From Mesotaenium endlicherianum (taxonomy: Eukaryota; Streptophyta; Zygnematophyceae; Zygnematales; Mesotaeniaceae): 38,864 bases of DNA. The position numbers were made by a program, and so were the translations under genes. The notes under the pieces are model-generated. The model saw only the letters and a list, made by a program, of their open reading frames with translations, had not been told where the DNA came from and did not search any database. Every line of letters starts with the position of its first letter. Position 1 is the stretch's first letter. Below, piece by piece: positions 20,547-31,700 of the stretch. The stretch lies in assembly GCA_009602735.1 (NCBI GenBank), contig WELA01011855.1, positions 93,620 to 132,483 of the forward strand. The letters are read 5' to 3'.

Positions 20547-21748
20547 AGTCCAGCCGTCATGAGAGCTTCTTTTTCAGCCGGGGAGAGTCTTGCTTTCACT
20601 CCTTGCTGGTTTCTTGCATCATAAGTGTCATTGGAGGGTCTTCCACTCTTCCGGGCAGCCGCGGGGTCCCTTTTAATAACTCCGATTTCCATGGGTGTGG
20701 GTCCAGATTCGGATGTGGAAGGGGCTGCGTACACCCGCGTCGTCGGTACCCGTGAAGATGAAGGCACGGAGTGCTTGAAATCCAAGGTATCCACCTTTTG
20801 GGCCACTTCAATGATCTTTGAGAAGTCCGTCAAGTCGCGTAACTCCACTTCCTTTGCCACCTTGGGTTTGAGGCCAAAGATGTAGCGGTCAATCTTCTCC
20901 TCGAGAGACATGTTGGGGATCTCAAGAGTGAGGGCGTGAAATCTGGATGTATACTCTTGAACGGACGTCGTTTGCTTGAGATGGTGGAGCTTTCCTCGGG
21001 CAATCTTCTCCGCATTGATGGGCATGAATTGCTTCTTGAGGGCCTCACGAAAATCTGCCCATCTTGCATATGATGGTGGGGGCTCTTGGCCGAGCATGGG
21101 GTGCGCCATAGCTTGATATATAGCCGCTTGATAGTTACGCCACCATGATGTTGCTGCTCCTCTAAGTAAGGTAACGGCAAAGGGAACGTAGTCCTCCTCG
21201 GGTACTTCAAGGAATGCGAGGTACGTCTCCACTTGGTAGAGCCATAAATTCAGGTTGGCACCTTTCCCGGGGTTGAAAGTGTCGGGTTTGCCGGGCTTGA
21301 TGAGTTTCCTTGCTCTCGTTGGCTCTTGTGGAGGCGCTTGAGCCGGGGCTGGATTTTGAGCATTGCTCGCAATAGGGGCAACCATGGCAGCCATAGCTTC
21401 TCTTGACGCTTGCACGGTTGCTTCATAGGTGGCCAAGCCCACTTGGTTGTGGACGGTCATTAGGAAGGCTGCCCACTCATTTGCGGGAACTCCTTGTGGT
21501 GGGGTCAACTTTGCTATAGCGGCTGCCACGGGATTTGACGGTGCTCCTCCTTGTGGTGCTTCTTGTTGTTGGAGATTTCCTTGAGTAGGCTCTCCCATCG
21601 ACGCTGGAGGAGGGTGTGCTCCTCCTTGTGGTGCTTCTTGTTGTTGCAGATTTTCTTGAGTGGGCTCTCCCATCGGCGCTGGAGGAGGGTGTCTTGGAGA
21701 GGAAGGGCTTCCTTCGAAAGCTTGCTGTTGGTCTTGAGGATCGGCCAT
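20468..21748 (-). CDS. gag: Chromovirus Gag
   Basis: 426 residues; ATG 38 bases from the 5' LTR and the first in the transcript leader. N-terminus carries two near-identical 25-residue blocks ([18 protein letters not shown] and [18 protein letters not shown]). The retrotransposon Gag domain follows ([20 protein letters not shown], then [20 protein letters not shown] and [20 protein letters not shown]). The zinc knuckle [14 protein letters not shown] sits at residues 402-415. It forms the capsid and binds genomic RNA. Ends at TAG inside the frameshift stem, overlapping pol by 79 bp. Confidence 0.95.
   Translation of the reverse strand: MADPQDQQQAFEGSPSSPRHPPPAPMGEPTQENLQQQEAPQGGAHPPPASMGEPTQGNLQQQEAPQGGAPSNPVAAAIAKLTPPQGVPANEWAAFLMTVHNQVGLATYEATVQASREAMAAMVAPIASNAQNPAPAQAPPQEPTRARKLIKPGKPDTFNPGKGANLNLWLYQVETYLAFLEVPEEDYVPFAVTLLRGAATSWWRNYQAAIYQAMAHPMLGQEPPPSYARWADFREALKKQFMPINAEKIARGKLHHLKQTTSVQEYTSRFHALTLEIPNMSLEEKIDRYIFGLKPKVAKEVELRDLTDFSKIIEVAQKVDTLDFKHSVPSSSRVPTTRVYAAPSTSESGPTPMEIGVIKRDPAAARKSGRPSNDTYDARNQQGVKARLSPAEKEALMTAGLCFYCKEKGHRALSCPKKLSKNGQRR
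21541..21693. repeat. 75-bp tandem duplication in gag
   Basis: GTGCTCCTCCTTGTGGTGCT recurs 75 bp later (21,541 and 21,616). It encodes the two 25-residue Pro/Gln-rich blocks at the Gag N-terminus and keeps the frame. Confidence 0.9.
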
Positions 21749-21772
21749 CTTCTTGTGCTACCAAAGTGCCTA

Positions 21773-21785
21773 GCTCCGATACCAC
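21773..21785 (-). promoter_or_regulatory. Primer binding site of the chromovirus
   Basis: On the minus strand TGGTATCGGAGC begins one base after the 5' LTR. It is complementary, with one mismatch, to the 3' end of initiator-Met tRNA. Confidence 0.85.
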
Positions 21786-22288
21786 TGTAGTGAAACAGAT
21801 AGATAAAGTACTTAGTAAAACAGAATACTTTATCTATTCAAGACAAGGATCTTTGAACACAAGTGGTAGCTTCTTGAAAGAGAGATGGCTTCTTGAAAGT
21901 TAATATATTTCTGGATTTTGGCAAGTACAAGAGTGATTCTGGAATGTCTTTCTATGTTCTAGCTCTTGTTTATATACTTGCTACATAAGTAATTTCTAGG
22001 AAGGTGTATGTTGATGTGTTGGCACCCAACACATCCCAAAACTTGCCACCTCTTTCTAGAATAATGTACACATGTCCTTTTGACCTAAAAATGGCACATC
22101 TGACTTTTGCCACATGGAGTTCTTCTAGGTCTTTCCTCTAACTTCGAAAATGCCTTGGAAGGTTCAAAGGACATGAACCAAGTTACTAGAGTACCTATTC
22201 ACACTTGACTCCACACAATACTACTCCAAATATATTTGAAAACATTAAAATATATGCGAACTAATATATAATAACTCAAATCACTACA
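21786..22288 (-). repeat. 5' LTR of the chromovirus (503 bp) with promoter
   Basis: Bounded by TGTAGTG and CACTACA. On the minus strand a TATA box (TATATAAAC) lies at about 21,967-21,975; transcription should start some 30 bases further left. A 12-bp perfect inverted repeat (21,799-21,810 with 21,826-21,837, 15-base loop) lies in U5, close to the PBS. Confidence 0.95.
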
Positions 22289-22293
22289 CGAAT
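22289..22293. repeat. Target site duplication CGAAT (right)
   Basis: Pairs with 15,604-15,608. Confidence 0.92.
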
Positions 22294-22689
22294 ATTCTAA
22301 AGAGTGATTGTGTGCGTGTGAGTGTGCTAGCTTGTCCAACTAGGCAAGGTCACCTACATGGAAGGAGCCATAGTAGAAGGTTCTGGAGGTGCTTTGCTAG
22401 AGAGGACACTTAGAGTTGAGGCGTAAATGGGAAGCACAAAGAAAGAGAGGGAGTCTTGTCTTGTCTAGTCTAGTCTAAGCTTCTTATCTTATACACGACT
22501 TCTCTTAATCAAGTGAGTTCTTTTCTACTCCTCTCTCATGTAGCCCTCTAACTCTTGCAAGGGTGGCATACCACCAGGCCACTCCACCTTGTGTATGCAA
22601 CTAGGAAAGGTCCTCGTGCACACTTCCACTCGCGGGTGAGGTTGCGTGAGTGTGTATGGGCGCACTCTCCGCACCCTTCCCCCGTTCAG
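22294..22689 (+). mobile_element. Probable continuation of the plus-strand LTR split by the chromovirus
   Basis: Follows directly from 15,608 once the chromovirus is removed. No ORF. Contains short tandem TCTAG/TCTTG repeats near 22,463-22,480. Its right limit against the next LTR fragment is not sharp. Confidence 0.4.
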
Positions 22690-23431
22690 GGGCGGAGTGC
22701 CCTAGTGGAAGCGTAGTGACTTACGAGGAACAAAACTAGTTGCAATCATACTCTAGAGCGCAGCGGCCTAAGGAAGCTTAGGAAAATTACCCAGCATTCT
22801 TAGTAGCAAGAAAGTGCTCACAAATGGATTAGGATGAAAGACCTCGTCATTACAAATGTGTAGAAATTTACAGAAGTGAAAGCTGATAAGAAATGAGGAA
22901 GTTATGGCTATTTATAGTTTTCTGACCTAAGTCCTCCTCTCTAGGCGGAAGGGCCGCTTAGCAACGATTTTTCCTAAGTGTTTGTCAAATTGTCCCTTCC
23001 AGATAATTTGTGAGAATGCCTGATCAGTCTCATCCGACGTGTTGAGCCGATTGACGTCCACATGCATACATCGAAATATCTAGAATATACTAACTTAGAC
23101 GCGCTAGGCTAAATCGAAACTTATAGGTAAATCGACCTAGTCGGCACTCCGCGTCAGCCGAACTTACATGAAGGTTCGAGTTCACTCTAACGGGCCAGAT
23201 TGCTCGACGCTATTGGTCAATCCGACGGTCGCACTCACTGCAAATTAAGGACAGCCGTCAACCGACCTCAAAACTAATTAAACTTCAGAAATCCATAACT
23301 CTCTCAATACTTCACCAAATTCGATGAACTTTATATCAAAATGACCACAAATATGCAATCTACACTTCTATGCAATTAAAACATACTTTCAAGGAACTCT
23401 AAAATGCCCTTTGTAAACCTATGACCTTACA
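22690..23431 (-). mobile_element. Minus-strand LTR remnant
   Basis: On the minus strand it begins TGTAAGGTCATAGG at 23,431, has a TATA box (CTATAAATAG) at about 22,909-22,918, and its downstream part to about 22,690 matches 13,395-13,640 in inverse orientation with clear divergence. Its U3 (TATTGAGAGAGTTATGGATT) is also related to the plus-strand LTR at 15,282, so the two are relatives facing each other. Confidence 0.65.
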
Positions 23432-23445
23432 CCAAGGCAGGTTTT

Positions 23446-23506
23446 AACCATTCTACTTAATTGCAGCTTAACGAGGACGTTAAGTTCTTGTAAGGAGGAA
23501 AGGAGT
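23446..23506 (+). mobile_element. 3' tail and polypurine tract of another plus-strand gypsy element
   Basis: ACGAGGACGTTAAGTTCTTG and GGAGGAAAGGAG immediately precede the LTR start TGTAACAATC. The wording resembles the tail at 15,252-15,281. Confidence 0.6.
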
Positions 23507-24589
23507 GTAACAATCTGAGCTTTTTGGGCGTATTTATATTTTCTTAGATTACCTTTAGTTTGTTATACTTAACATTTGTAAATGACTGCATTTTTATTGA
23601 ATTGTCGACACACACGCGTGTCCACTAATTGTGGTCAAATGGCACACAACCAAAAGGTGAAATGCAATTAATTGTAAAAGCTACTTCGATTACTGTGCAA
23701 AAGTAAAATTAATCAATTATAATTGTAAACTTGATTGATTATCAAATAATAAGTTAAATCAAACATTTGACATGCAAATGCTGCGCCATAGATGATACTG
23801 CATGAGGCAGTCCATCAATTATAATTGTTAACTTGATTGTTTGTAAAAGAATAAGTTAATTAATAAATGGTTAGTTACATCTGATTGACTTTCATTGTTC
23901 TGGACAATGACTGTCATACTTTTGAGTTCACGACAACCGTTAACTCCAAAGAAAACCAAAGAAGGGCAGCCCAAGTGTGCCGCCGGGAATCGAACCCGCG
24001 ACCTTAGAGCCGGGTTAGCGCGATTCAGCGATAGTCGCAAATCAGACGAAAACGAATTGCGAAGTCAACTTTGCATTCGTGGGCTTTTAAACACCGTTCT
24101 TCGATTGATTTCTTCACACTTGACCAATTGGTCAAATGGTTACTTATAACCGATGGTTCATGCCAGATGAATGTGTACGCAAGCGCGCGAACAGTCGCGA
24201 CTTTTCAAAAGTCGCAAGGTAGCGAAAACGCCCAAATGGCGTGAAACTGTTTTTCGAAAATCGTCGCGTAACCTCCAAACGGCCAAACGGCTCGTTTTGG
24301 GTGTTCGGCCAAACGGGATACGCCCGTTTGCTCATTCTCGTGGAACATGAAGCAGTGCCCTAGCAGGTTACTCGAAGCACTCCAGTGTTTCATGTTGTGC
24401 AAGTGTATATACTTGCGAGAGTCATTGTGAGTGCTACTCTCTCAGCACGCATTCTCTACCTTGGGTTTCTCTCACCAACATTTCCCAAGTAGTTAGTATT
24501 TTCGCAAGTTATCGGTATTTTCTCCCATTGAGTTATTGTTTTTACTTGAATACTGAGCAGAGATTCTTGAGATAAGCAAAAACGTTACA
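23507..24589 (+). mobile_element. LTR of 1,083 bp from a truncated element
   Basis: Starts TGTAAC after a purine tract and ends GTTACA, a perfect 6-bp inverted terminal repeat. A TATA-like GTATATAC lies near 24,401. The left part is AT-rich with repeated TCAATTATAATTG motifs. No coding region of its element remains beyond the 60-base tail to the left, so it is a 3' LTR of a truncated copy. Confidence 0.65.
23977..24033 (-). other. tRNA-like stretch (possible SINE or tRNA relic)
   Basis: On the minus strand the sequence has a perfect polymerase III B box GGTTCGATTCC (23,986-23,996) within a T-arm-like GCGGGTTCGATTCCCGG, preceded by GCTCTAAGGTC. The 5' half does not pair with the 3' acceptor region, so it is not a functional tRNA. 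It may be a tRNA-derived fragment inside the LTR. Confidence 0.35.
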
Positions 24590-26497
24590 CAAGTGTGAGC
24601 ATTGCAATGTACATCTTTACCCTGTTGTGTGCTTTGAGAGATACCATATGGAGAGAGAGAGTGAGCACATGACCATGGTAAGGACTTAGGGCAGGCAATG
24701 GGCGATACGTGCATATTAGTCGATTGAGTTTTTGTAGAGTAGCATATAAATACATTCATTTTTTGAAAAAGCCCTTGAGTTGCAGTCCGATTTTGTTAGT
24801 CATATTTGAATGAGATACCATTTGTGTTTCACCAAAAAATGATTAGTTAGAATTATTTGCCCTTGAAATCTGCTTAATATGCTATATTAATTCATTTGTA
24901 ATGAATTGATTAAAAAATTGAAAAATGGCTAGAAATTAAGATTATGTACGAGTGACTCTAATTTCATGTTTAACTACCTTGCATTACAACCGCATGCTAC
25001 AGCTCTTGTTAGACCGCAAAATAAATGGCTCGTATAAGTTCCAAATTTGCCAAATGCTATAATTCCTATCTTAGTTCTTTTTTGAGTCTGGAATTTCTCC
25101 TGCAACATATTTTTTTGTACGTGTACCTCTGGCATATTTCACAATTGCTGAAGAATATCATGGAGTGAAGGGTCAACAACCAAAGTTGACAATTTTGTTG
25201 ATGTTCCGTTTCAACTTTTTCAGAAAAAATCTTCCAAAAATAACAAAACTACAGCCATGAAGAAGATGACATACTCGTCCAGATTCTATAAGGTACAACT
25301 ACTGCAATCTAAGCAAATCAAAGTATGTGGGTAGTTGTTGGTCTAAAAATCGTTATACCATCAGGACAAAGATGTGTGTAGCATAGCATAGATAGAATAT
25401 ATAGTCTACCTAGCTATTCCTACTCCTATTCTTTCTACTAAGTTTTGAGCTGACGATATGATTAAAAAATTCAAAGAGAAACATGTGCTAGACTGTTGCT
25501 TTCAGTGTAGTGAATGATAGTCTTCCATGTAGTAGGCCTTGACATTCTATACGAATATATGCCAATGTCGTTGCCCTACCCACCAACCTGCTACCGATGC
25601 TTTAGACCTGGCCAAACCAGGCCTAACTTTGCTCCACTTCAGGTGACTTCCTGATCGCACGTGGAGGTTGTGACTTTCGTTAAAAGTTGGAGTAAGTTCA
25701 AAATGATGCTGTGTATCGCCGACACTTGTCACCAGCAAGTCTGACAATTGCCCGGGAGCATTTTCAGACGAAGCAAGGTGAAGGAAAGTGTAGGAGACTG
25801 AAGTAGGGACCACCTTCACATAGCTCCAGAGAACGAAGAGCAACTCATAATTGGCATGACACTTGAGGCATGCTCGCAGGGAATCTCATGCGCGGCGTAC
25901 ATTCAGCATAATCGAGAGAAGACTGGCCGGAGCTTTATTTAGGCGCATTTAGGCGCTAACAAACAGGCAATTCACGCGCCTAGCTGCCAGCACTTGACAG
26001 CATGCTCGACACCACTCGACACTGCTGGACGACTCTAATGTTCCGATAGTCAATAGCAGGGACCACATTACTTGTTTAGAGCCAGTTAAAACTGGTTGAA
26101 GCCCCGTAAGCATGGACCACATTAGCTCTTCGAAGTTCTGAACCCGATCGGACCATGCATGGACAGCGAAGCTGTTTGTAAGCTCGCCAGAACACTTATG
26201 GGTATACGTGCAACTCTTGCAGTTGTCCTGCTGCCAGTCTACGCCCCCTACTGCCTCAACGACTCTTGAGAGCACCCTACGTAGAGTACGATTCTGGGCT
26301 GAGAGAACCAAAGCGACCTGCTACACTAGCCCGTCGGATGTCAAAGTGCGTTGCATTATGAGATGAGTTTGAGCATTTCCAAGAGCACTGCAAATTAAGC
26401 CCCGTATGGAATAGAAGCCATTCTTACTCCGCAGATAATTGGGATGCGCATCACAGGACAAATTCGCTGACGAAGGAGAGTTTGAAGACGTTATAAG
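24590..26497. other. AT-rich intergenic region, no supported gene
   Basis: Only short ORFs. A 120-codon minus-strand ORF at 25,949-26,311 has a helix-like start (LSAQNRTLRRVLSRVVEAVG) but no family signature or splice support. The region probably includes the promoter or leading non-coding exons of the gene that starts at about 26,498. Confidence 0.5.
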
Positions 26498-26681
26498 TTG
26501 TTGTGCCTGCGGTGCACGGCCTTGTCTCCTCTACCAAAAAGGAAGTCACTGCCTCCATCATGAAAAAGGTATCCAATGCCTTGCATAAGGCCAAGGCCAA
26601 AGCCAAGGAAAAGGTGGAGCACGCCAAAATTGAGCTCAAGGATGCTACGGAGCACCTGACACATCCGACTTGTGGGTTAAA
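26498..26681 (+). CDS. Exon 1 (first recognised) of the acidic disordered-protein gene
   Basis: Open after a TAA at 26,494-26,496; first in-frame ATG at 26,560. Encodes a lysine/alanine-rich amphipathic helix (MKKVSNALHKAKAKAKEKVE). Ends at donor GTGAGT (26,682) with a split codon AA that is completed by the first base of exon 2. If an upstream exon exists, the AG at 26,496-26,497 could be its acceptor. Confidence 0.65.
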
Positions 26682-27381
26682 GTGAGTGATAAATACTACG
26701 CAGGATCCCCTCATTCTTCTGCATTGTATGCAATCATATTGGTTCTCTGCCTTATTTATACCGGAGTACACTGTAGACAAGTAATTGGCAAGCTGGGTCT
26801 TGTTTGAGAAACTTCCGTGCTACAATTTTTACTTGGCCCTATTAAGGCGACTTCCAGTTTTCTGAGGGTGATCCCCATGAAAATGATGATCAGAGTACTT
26901 GCATAATTCTTTATGCGAAGTGAAGGTGGTTAGTTTGAGAATTTCAAGCTAGGCTGGTATAGACTCGACAGTTGAGGTATTGATACAGAGCTGCTCAAGT
27001 CTGTCGACCATTTCTTACTAGAAGCTGCTCTACATTGGTAGCACACAGAGCCAGGAGCATTACATATGTTGGTGTATATCAGAGGTCTTCTTGCTTTCTT
27101 TTGTGCTATTTTATCAGTACATCTTATCACCTTCGAGTTGCTTGCTGTCACCTTTAGAACTGCTCTCTTCTAGGGTAATGTTGATCAAGAAACTTGCTTC
27201 ATTCGTGGTTGTAGTGTAGCTTTGCTCTTTACTTATGGCTTCTAGGATCTTGATGATTGACTATAATGGCTCATGTCCCTAGCTTAGATTATTGTTGTCT
27301 ACTGTAGAGAAAGAGCCAATATTTGACGCCAGAGAAATGCATTGCGGCTTCTCATATAGTCCTCCCTGTAAGCTTCTGCAG

Positions 27382-27495
27382 GACCGACTCTAATGACAGG
27401 AATGCTGCAAAGAAGGCCAGGAAGAAGGCCAAAAAAGATGCACAGAAAACTGGCATCGTCCATGCAGGAGATTCGTCGGGTGACGGACAAAGCAG
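27382..27495 (+). CDS. Exon 2 of the acidic disordered-protein gene
   Basis: Acceptor CTTCTGCAG and donor GTAAGA bound 114 bases. With the split codons the peptide runs K-TDSNDRNAAKKARKKAKKD and on to GDSSGDGQS, very basic and then Ser/Gly-rich. The AG left over at its end joins the C of exon 3 in frame. Confidence 0.75.
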
Positions 27496-27867
27496 GTAAG
27501 ATCAGCTTCATGTGGATTATCTTCTCTTGCAGTTCCTTTCTGAGGCCATAGCAAATTGGGCTTTTGGATTGATTGTCACTAAGCGATTCTCCTATTAATT
27601 GGAATTTTTGCCTGCTTCATTGTTCTGTAAGATTCACTTTTGATCCTCGTTGCGTGGGAACTTTTTCTAAGTGAGCTATGGTCCAAGTGTACGAACACTA
27701 CTTTGCGTTGACCCTTGCCAACAGGTAAGCACGCACAACCAAGTTAGACTGGCACTTTGAGCATAACATCTGTCCTACAAGACCAATCTTAGGCTAGAGG
27801 CCAGATAAAGCTGCAGGTTCAGCCCCTCAGATACCTACTCACACGCTGAATCACTCTGTGTCTGCAG

Positions 27868-30800
27868 CCAAGTGGAGCACCCCCTCACTCCTTCCCGAGA
27901 AGTTACCTCTGTCCAAGATCCAGCGAGTGCGTATAGTTCTCAGACACAAGGCAGCACCTCGGACATCTTCAGTGTCCCTTCTGCTGATAGCGGGCCCCTA
28001 TCAGGAAATATTTCAGCCACTGCCACTGAGGAACAGCTCTTGGTAGAACACTCGTTCGGCTTCAAGACACCTGATAGACAAGCCAACAATGAGACAGTGG
28101 GCGATCCAGCTCGAGGAAGCAGAGTGCTGTTCTCAACACCCCCCCATAGTATTGGAGGATCGTCTCCTCACACGCCCCGAGGATCCGGCAGATTAGGAAT
28201 AGACCTTGACTTCATTAATGACCTCGGCAGTCCTGGCCATTACACCCCAGTTCTTGGCGCGGACGGTGCACCTCTTGTGCCAGAACAGGCTTTCTTATTA
28301 TCTCCTGGTGCTGATGAGCCGCCTAGAAGCCCGCAACGAAGTCCTAACGGGTCGCCATTGGTCAATTGGCCTTCACTGCTGGTAAGCGCACCCTTGGGTG
28401 GCAAGGAGTTAAAGCAGGATCAAGAGATTGGAAGGCTACAGCCTCATGCGGCGCATGTTGTGTTTCTAGAGCAGCAGAAGTTCCCTGAAAGTCAAGAGGA
28501 AGAGGGCCCTTCTGCAGGATTTGCAACAGATGCTGCCTATTTGGAACAGGGACCGGGTACTGCTGTGCTGCAATCTAGGGGGGCGACTAAGACAAAGGCG
28601 AGAGATGGAGGACTGATGGATAGCGTGGACACTTTGCAAGAAGGGGGTGATGCAAGTGCCCTGCTCCAGGCATCCTCAAAGAGTGCATCCCTCAGAGATG
28701 GTGTTGGTAGTGCAGTTCGTCACGAAGATATGAGCACTCCAGGACTTGTACCTCTGGACCAGGATGTCCACGAGTCGCGGGTGGAACAGGGCAAGGATAA
28801 CAGTGGTGTTGTGGAGAGAGCAGGTGACCTTGGAGGGCAGGCAGCATTCACGCCGAATGTGCTGCTGTTGGAGTCAACGCCTGACTCTGGCCTTCACTTT
28901 AAGCCTGACGATGCAGAAGTTGGGGATGTAGGCAGGGGACAGGGGTTAAGTCATGGTGATAGGTCTTTTAACATCTCAGCTCCTGAGGAGGTCATTTCTG
29001 ATGAGGTAACTTCACCATCAGTAGATATGATGCCAGTGCTACTTGAAGCTCCAGAAAGTGAGCAAAATGATGTTAGTGGTGGTCCTCAGGATCTTGTGGA
29101 GGGTCATGGTACTCAACAATGGCAAGGTGTTGACGATAGTACATACTCTAGATCTGACGGTGAAGGTAGGAGAGAAGTTCCGGTGACGCACTTTTCCCAA
29201 GATGTTCCCGAGGAGAAGACAAGTTATCAAATCAATGAGGCATCATCAGTACCACCCCACAGCTTCGGCAGTCCGGATGCAGAGGCGCAGAGGCCGACCT
29301 CAGAGGAGGCCCAAGGAGCAGGCGGTCCTGCCTTTTCAGCCGATGACGGATTACAAGGCGTAGTTCCAATAGCCCCCACTCCTGTCCACGAGGACTATAT
29401 TCCTCTTCACGTAGCTCAGGGTGTTGTGGAGGAGAATGAAGGTTCACTGTCCCGAGAAGCAGGCAGCGAAAGGCCTGTGGATTTCTCAGCGGATGGCTCG
29501 AAGAGTCAGCCAAGTGGTGTGGGGGCCATGTCGCCTGAACCAGCTGAAAGGTCAATGGATGCTACTGAAAGCTCTGTGCAGAAGGGGCTTGTTTCTGGCG
29601 GTGGAGGAGGTCCATCTGAGGACGGAGAGGCCTCCTTCACACCACAAGGCTTGGATTTGCCGTCCTCTTCTAAGGATGGGCAGTTGCAGTCGGGCCATGC
29701 AGACCTTGGTGAGGAGGGCGTGGAAGGAAAGGATTCCGAGCTCGAAGAGATGGCCAGTGAGCAGCACCTGCAGGAGCCCATCGTTGTTGACACTGAGCAT
29801 GACGCAGGAAAAGCCTTGCAGGGTACAGGGATTTATGAAGCAGCAGATTCTGGGGTTGATGACGAGGTCCTCGACCATGCAGGAGTTCCTGGCCCAGAGG
29901 CTGTGGAGGAGGCCCAAGTGTATTTGCGGGGTCCTGCCCTAGGGCACGTAGAACGGGTAGGAGAGGTTCATGACGATTCACGAGCTCCTGCCCTAGAGCA
30001 TGCAGGAAGGGCACTGGATGAAGAGGGCCTAGAGAGCCCGGCAGCACAGGAAGTGCACGGAGGCGCATTGCACAAGGGGAGAGGGCCTGATGCTGGAGAG
30101 GGGCCGTCTGCAGACTGGACTGCCTCGAAGGAAGTTGAAGTTAAGCAAAAGTCACCAGAAGCAGTCCTCCCAAGCCTACCTGCGAGTGGGCATGACGGGG
30201 TTCCGCCCGTGAGTGATGCCGGGGACTTCCATGAGAGAGAAGTAGGTGTGCCTTCTGTACCTTCTGAGGTCCCTGATGTGCCTGCGGAGGTGCATGATCG
30301 TCTGGAGCTTCCTCCTGCTCTTGGCAGTGTCGAGAGCGCATCAGGTGAGGAGGCCCCACCATCAGAGGGGGGCCATCTCGCTGTGCCTCCTGAGGAGGCC
30401 CTACAGGAGGACAGCGACGCTGATCTCCCTCCTAGAGTGGACTCCATTTCCCTTCTTCCGAATGAGAGAGTCATTGTCGATAACTTTTTCCAGAGCAGCC
30501 GCAACGTTCTTGCAGCAGATGAGTCGCACGCGGGTGGGGGCGATCTGATCTCAGAGAGTGACACAAGGAGCAGGAGCATGAAGAGCGAGGAGTCTGAGGC
30601 TGGTGAGACTAGACCGCCGGAAGCAGAGAAACTGGGAGCAGAGGTTTCAGCAGCAGAGGAGCAGGTTCTGGAACCCCCAGCAGCAGAGGAGTCACCAGCA
30701 GAGGAGCAGCCTCCGGAACTCACATCGGCAGAAGAGTCAGCAGCAGAGCAGCAGTTTCAGGAATCTACAGCAGCAGACGCGTCAGCAGCAGAGCAGCAGT

Positions 30801-31107
30801 TTCAGGAACCCGCAGCAGCAGATGAGGCAGCAGCAGAGGAGCAGTTTCTGAAACCCGCAGCAGCAGATGAGGCGGCAGCACAGGAGCAGTTTCAGAAACC
30901 CAGCAGCAAAGTTGCAAGCAGCAAAAGGTCGAGCAGGGGCAGCACCCCCTGGACCATAGGCGGTGCTCTGAGCGCAGTCACTTGGGGAGTGAAGGTGTTC
31001 CTCTACGGGCGCTCTGGTCTGAAGGAGGAGGAGGGCAGGGGTGCTGCTGACGGTGTTGGCTTGAAGGGGCCTGCAGCAGCCAGTGCGAGTGAGGATATCC
31101 ACGACTG
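27868..31107 (+). CDS. Main exon of a large acidic, intrinsically disordered protein
   Basis: One 3,240-base exon after acceptor TGTCTGCAG, giving 1,080 codons without a stop. Composition is rich in Glu, Asp, Ser, Pro, Gly and Ala with no recognised enzyme domain. Near its end a 16-residue unit is repeated about five times (forms of AAEQQFQEPAAADEA, about 30,640-30,900). A Lys/Arg/Ser segment and a short hydrophobic stretch (WTIGGALSAVTWGVKVFLYG, about 30,951-31,010) follow. The exon reads to TAA at 31,109 but a GTAAGG donor at 31,108 precedes it; splicing there joins exon 4 in phase. Function unknown; the basic start and acidic body suggest a scaffold or membrane- or chromatin-associated protein, which is speculation. 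Confidence 0.8.
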
Positions 31108-31335
31108 GTAAGGCTGCTGCTTCTCTACTTGCCTTCTGCGCCCCTTGTCACCCTGCCCGAGGTCACCCTGCCTCAGGTTGCTCCAGGGATCCTGCGACCT
31201 CTTGCTGTACGCTTGGGCCTGTACTGCTTTAATGATCACTGTTGCTTTATGTCCTTACTATTGCCAGCTTGCCCGTTGCATAGTCGCTACAAGCTTAATG
31301 TGAGGCCTTTTTTTAAATTTGCAAGCGTTTTGTAG

Positions 31336-31433
31336 TTTTGAGCTCCGGGATGAGCATGGGGAGGGTGGCCGTGTCTATGTCCGCACACTTTACCATGGAG
31401 ACCTGCACTATGAGTATCGTAGCTTAAATACTG
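31336..31433 (+). CDS. Exon 4 of the acidic disordered-protein gene
   Basis: Acceptor GTTTTGTAG. The phase fits exon 3 (TG plus T). Encodes FELRDEHGEGGRVYVRTLYH then GDLHYEYRSLNT, more globular than the body. A donor GTGCTG at 31,434 joins exon 5 in phase. Without that splice the frame runs on to TAA at 31,493-31,495, an alternative end. Confidence 0.6.
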
Positions 31434-31519
31434 GTGCTGCCAAGTTTGTCGCCCATTGTGGATGGATGCTGCCCATGGCTCTGTTGATGCCTTAAGGTCA
31501 CATGGGTCAGCCATTTTCG

Positions 31520-31539
31520 CACACACACACACACACAAA

Positions 31540-31583
<44 letters not shown>
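31520..31583. repeat. CA microsatellite
   Basis: Interrupted once by AAAG at about 31,537-31,540; lies in the intron between exons 4 and 5 of the acidic-protein gene. Confidence 0.95.
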
Positions 31584-31586
<3 letters not shown>

Positions 31587-31700
31587 GTCATAAAAGTCCA
31601 CTATAAATGTTTATGTTTTGAGGTATTCATAAATGGCATCACAACTTCTACTACATAGGGGGCATGTGCGTGGATGTCCCGTGTGCGCTTGCGCGCATGA

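Larger units (their letters stand above)
15609..22288 (-). mobile_element. Intact Ty3/gypsy chromovirus (6,680 bp)
   Basis: Complete element on the minus strand: 5' LTR 21,786-22,288, PBS, gag, -1 frameshift site, pol with C-terminal chromodomain, non-coding 3' region, polypurine tract, 3' LTR 15,609-16,111, and matching CGAAT target duplications. The 503-bp LTRs differ at 4 positions (99.2% identical). gag (426 codons) and pol (1,221 codons) have no stops or shifts apart from the programmed one. It is therefore young and may be autonomous. Confidence 0.96.

Noticed and set aside
23977..24033. A functional tRNA gene
   Set aside because: B box present but the acceptor and D arms do not pair and no full cloverleaf can be drawn.
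25547..26311. Two minus-strand ORFs (98 and 120 codons)
   Set aside because: No recognisable motif, no splice or neighbour support; length is within chance for this region.
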